Assembly: GCA_015259235.1 (NCBI GenBank)
Contig: JABZGM010000026.1
Span: 1 to 15,503, forward strand
Length of the DNA: 15,503 nucleotides
Source of the DNA: Alloprevotella sp.
Lineage (GTDB): Bacteria; Bacteroidota; Bacteroidia; Bacteroidales; Bacteroidaceae
Reading direction: 5' to 3'
Shown: one piece after another, positions 14,478 through 15,503 of the stretch
How the letters are laid out: each line of letters starts with the position of its first letter
Numbering within the stretch: the first letter of the stretch is position 1
Program-made: the position numbers and the translations under genes
The notes under the pieces: generated by a model
The model's database searches: none
The model's input: only the letters and a program-made list of their open reading frames with translations
Told to the model about the DNA's origin: nothing

Positions 14478-15086
14478 TCAAAACTTCACCAAACCTTTTA
14501 CGTTGTCGATGAGGCGTTTCATGCACTGATTCTTTTTTGCTTTTGCTGTATCGGCGTTTTTCAGTCCCACTTCTTCTGCAATCTCTGTCATCGAAAGATT
14601 GTGGTAGTAGAAGCATCGTAGAATAGTCATGCAGGGGTCTTGCAGTTCGCCGATGCAACGATTCACCAACTCTATGCACTTATCTTTCCAGAGTGCATCT
14701 CCACTATCATCTGTTAGTTTGGTAACTTCATCGAGCAGTGTTTCCGCTGATTCGATGCAAACGCCGATTTCTTCGCTGGTCTCCGTGGAAAAAGCCTCAG
14801 AACGCTCTTGATCGATGTCGTCGCTCGAGGTGACGCGTCCCAAGTGGCGCACAGATTTGCTTGCCATGTTTTGAATCGCCTTAAATGTATAGCGCATGAA
14901 ATCAGTGTCAAGAGCTATTGTTCCTGCAGAGAGGCGCTCGTAATAGTTGGCGACACCCTCACTGACTAAGTCTTCGGCTTCGCTGAAAGACATGGAGGGG
15001 TAGTGCGAACTCAGCCACTGCAAGGCAGCGGAACGCAACTTGTGTAGCTGTTGTGCCAAGAGGGCAGCAGAAGAGGGGGCTGACAT
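14478..15086 (-). CDS. Sigma-70 family RNA polymerase sigma factor, ECF-like
   Basis: This 202-residue protein has the two-domain layout of ECF-type sigma factors. Region 2 lies at about residues 15-82 (SEAEDLVSEGVANYYERL, then FMRYTFKAIQNMASKSVR). Region 4, at about 142-198, has a helix-turn-helix (CIGELQDPCMTILRCFYYHN, LSMTEIAEEVGLKNADTAKA, KKNQCMKRLID). The link between them is long and acidic (about 85-135). Six cysteines (110, 137, 144, 152, 158, 188) fall in the second half, an unusual number. It would bind core RNA polymerase and direct it to alternative promoters; the likely targets are the three bipartite elements in this window, one of which precedes this gene. The membrane protein encoded next is its probable negative partner. 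The start is an ATG at 15084-15086. Confidence 0.88.
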   Translation of the reverse strand: MSAPSSAALLAQQLHKLRSAALQWLSSHYPSMSFSEAEDLVSEGVANYYERLSAGTIALDTDFMRYTFKAIQNMASKSVRHLGRVTSSDDIDQERSEAFSTETSEEIGVCIESAETLLDEVTKLTDDSGDALWKDKCIELVNRCIGELQDPCMTILRCFYYHNLSMTEIAEEVGLKNADTAKAKKNQCMKRLIDNVKGLVKF

Positions 15087-15203
15087 AGAGTGTAGTACCG
15101 GTAAAAACAGAGAATAAATTGGTGAACTGTAGGCGCACTTGTGTGGATGATTACCTTGTTTTGCCTTGAGATTTCCTTATAAAGATAATATGCTGATACA
15201 GAT

Positions 15204-15231
15204 ATATCCCAATTTTGCGAAAAGGTAAATG
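15204..15231 (-). promoter_or_regulatory. Shared bipartite element, copy C (sigma operon)
   Basis: In minus-strand sense: CATTTACCTT, ten variable bases (TTCGCAAAAT), then TGGGATAT. It ends 117 bp before the sigma ATG. Its presence upstream of the sigma gene itself is what suggests autoregulation. Confidence 0.65.
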
Positions 15232-15297
15232 GTCAGTCATGCAAAAGTTATGCGATAATGTTTTCTTCCCTCTAAGATGGGGAGACTTTTCTGCCTG

Positions 15298-15305
15298 CGA
15301 AGTTA
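15298..15305 (-). promoter_or_regulatory. Candidate housekeeping -7 box upstream of the sigma operon
   Basis: In minus-strand sense this reads TAACTTCG, one mismatch from TAnnTTTG. It sits inside a 13-bp sequence (CTGCGAAGTTACA, 15295-15307) identical to that upstream of the beta-barrel gene. It would give a second, basal transcript with a leader of about 200 nt. No -33 TTTG is seen. Confidence 0.35.
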
Positions 15306-15307
15306 CA

Positions 15308-15503
15308 AAAATTACCTTATTATTCCTTCTATAAGCGATGGTTTTTTCTCATTATGTGAAATAATGTGAGCTGTGCAGTCCAAGTATCCCTGTCTCATGT
15401 CATTATTGCATCAGATGACACCCTTGTTCTCACTTTGTGATTTAAGGAAACCCAACAGTATATAGGGGCGATTTTAACGCGCTAATGGAAGTATGTGATG
15501 GAG
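15308..15503. other. Right-edge stretch with no gene seen
   Basis: All minus-strand frames are closed within 20 codons of the edge. An ATG at 15485 opens a plus-strand frame of only six codons before the window ends, too short to judge. A bulged hairpin (CTCATTAT ... ATAATGTGAG) lies at 15348-15370. Nothing else is supported. Confidence 0.4.

Noticed and set aside
12763..15231. Reading the three bipartite elements as a mobile or intergenic (REP-like) repeat
   Set aside because: Only the two boxes are conserved, the spacer and flanks differ, there is no inverted symmetry, and all copies point toward a gene start.

Overview
The window looks like a chromosomal segment from a member of the Bacteroidota, most likely the order Bacteroidales. 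Four things point there: candidate -7 boxes of the TAnnTTTG type upstream of genes, the Bacteroidota-type YebC N-terminus (MGRAFEYRKAAKMKRWG), a DUF4301 protein, and small secreted proteins with loose lipoboxes. I see no rRNA, tRNA, insertion sequence, CRISPR array or phage gene. Genus is not resolved.

Left part (1-3402, minus strand): a TamB-like/AsmA-like envelope protein that runs off the left edge, preceded by an outer-membrane beta-barrel protein of the PorT-like family. Centre-left (about 3500-7200, plus strand): pheT (phenylalanyl-tRNA synthetase beta chain) with a promoter and a leader of about 250 nt, then a yebC-family gene closed by a strong hairpin. Centre (7562-10017, minus strand): a three-gene operon of a YhcH/YjgK/YiaL cupin-like protein, a DUF4301 protein with nucleotidyltransferase-like motifs, and a small polytopic membrane protein. 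Diverging from it (10274-11275, plus strand) is a radical SAM protein of the TIGR01212/YhcC type.

Right part (11536-15086, minus strand) is the most interesting. It holds an ECF-like sigma-70 factor, a single-pass membrane protein that looks like its anti-sigma partner with a periplasmic TPR-like tail, a tiny putative lipoprotein, a GH25 lysozyme anchored by one membrane helix, and a second small putative lipoprotein. Both small proteins have tails rich in Asp-Ser dipeptides. Three transcription units here (sigma operon, tiny lipoprotein, lysozyme plus second lipoprotein) are each preceded by the same bipartite element, in minus-strand sense CATTTACCTT-N10-TGGGATAT, with identical spacing in all three and facing the gene. 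I infer that this is the promoter recognised by the local sigma factor, making this a compact self-regulated cell-envelope regulon.

Several starts were moved inward from TTG or GTG codons to ATG codons that fit the protein families (pheT, DUF4301, radical SAM, anti-sigma, both lipoproteins). Functions come from motif recognition by eye; no database search was possible.
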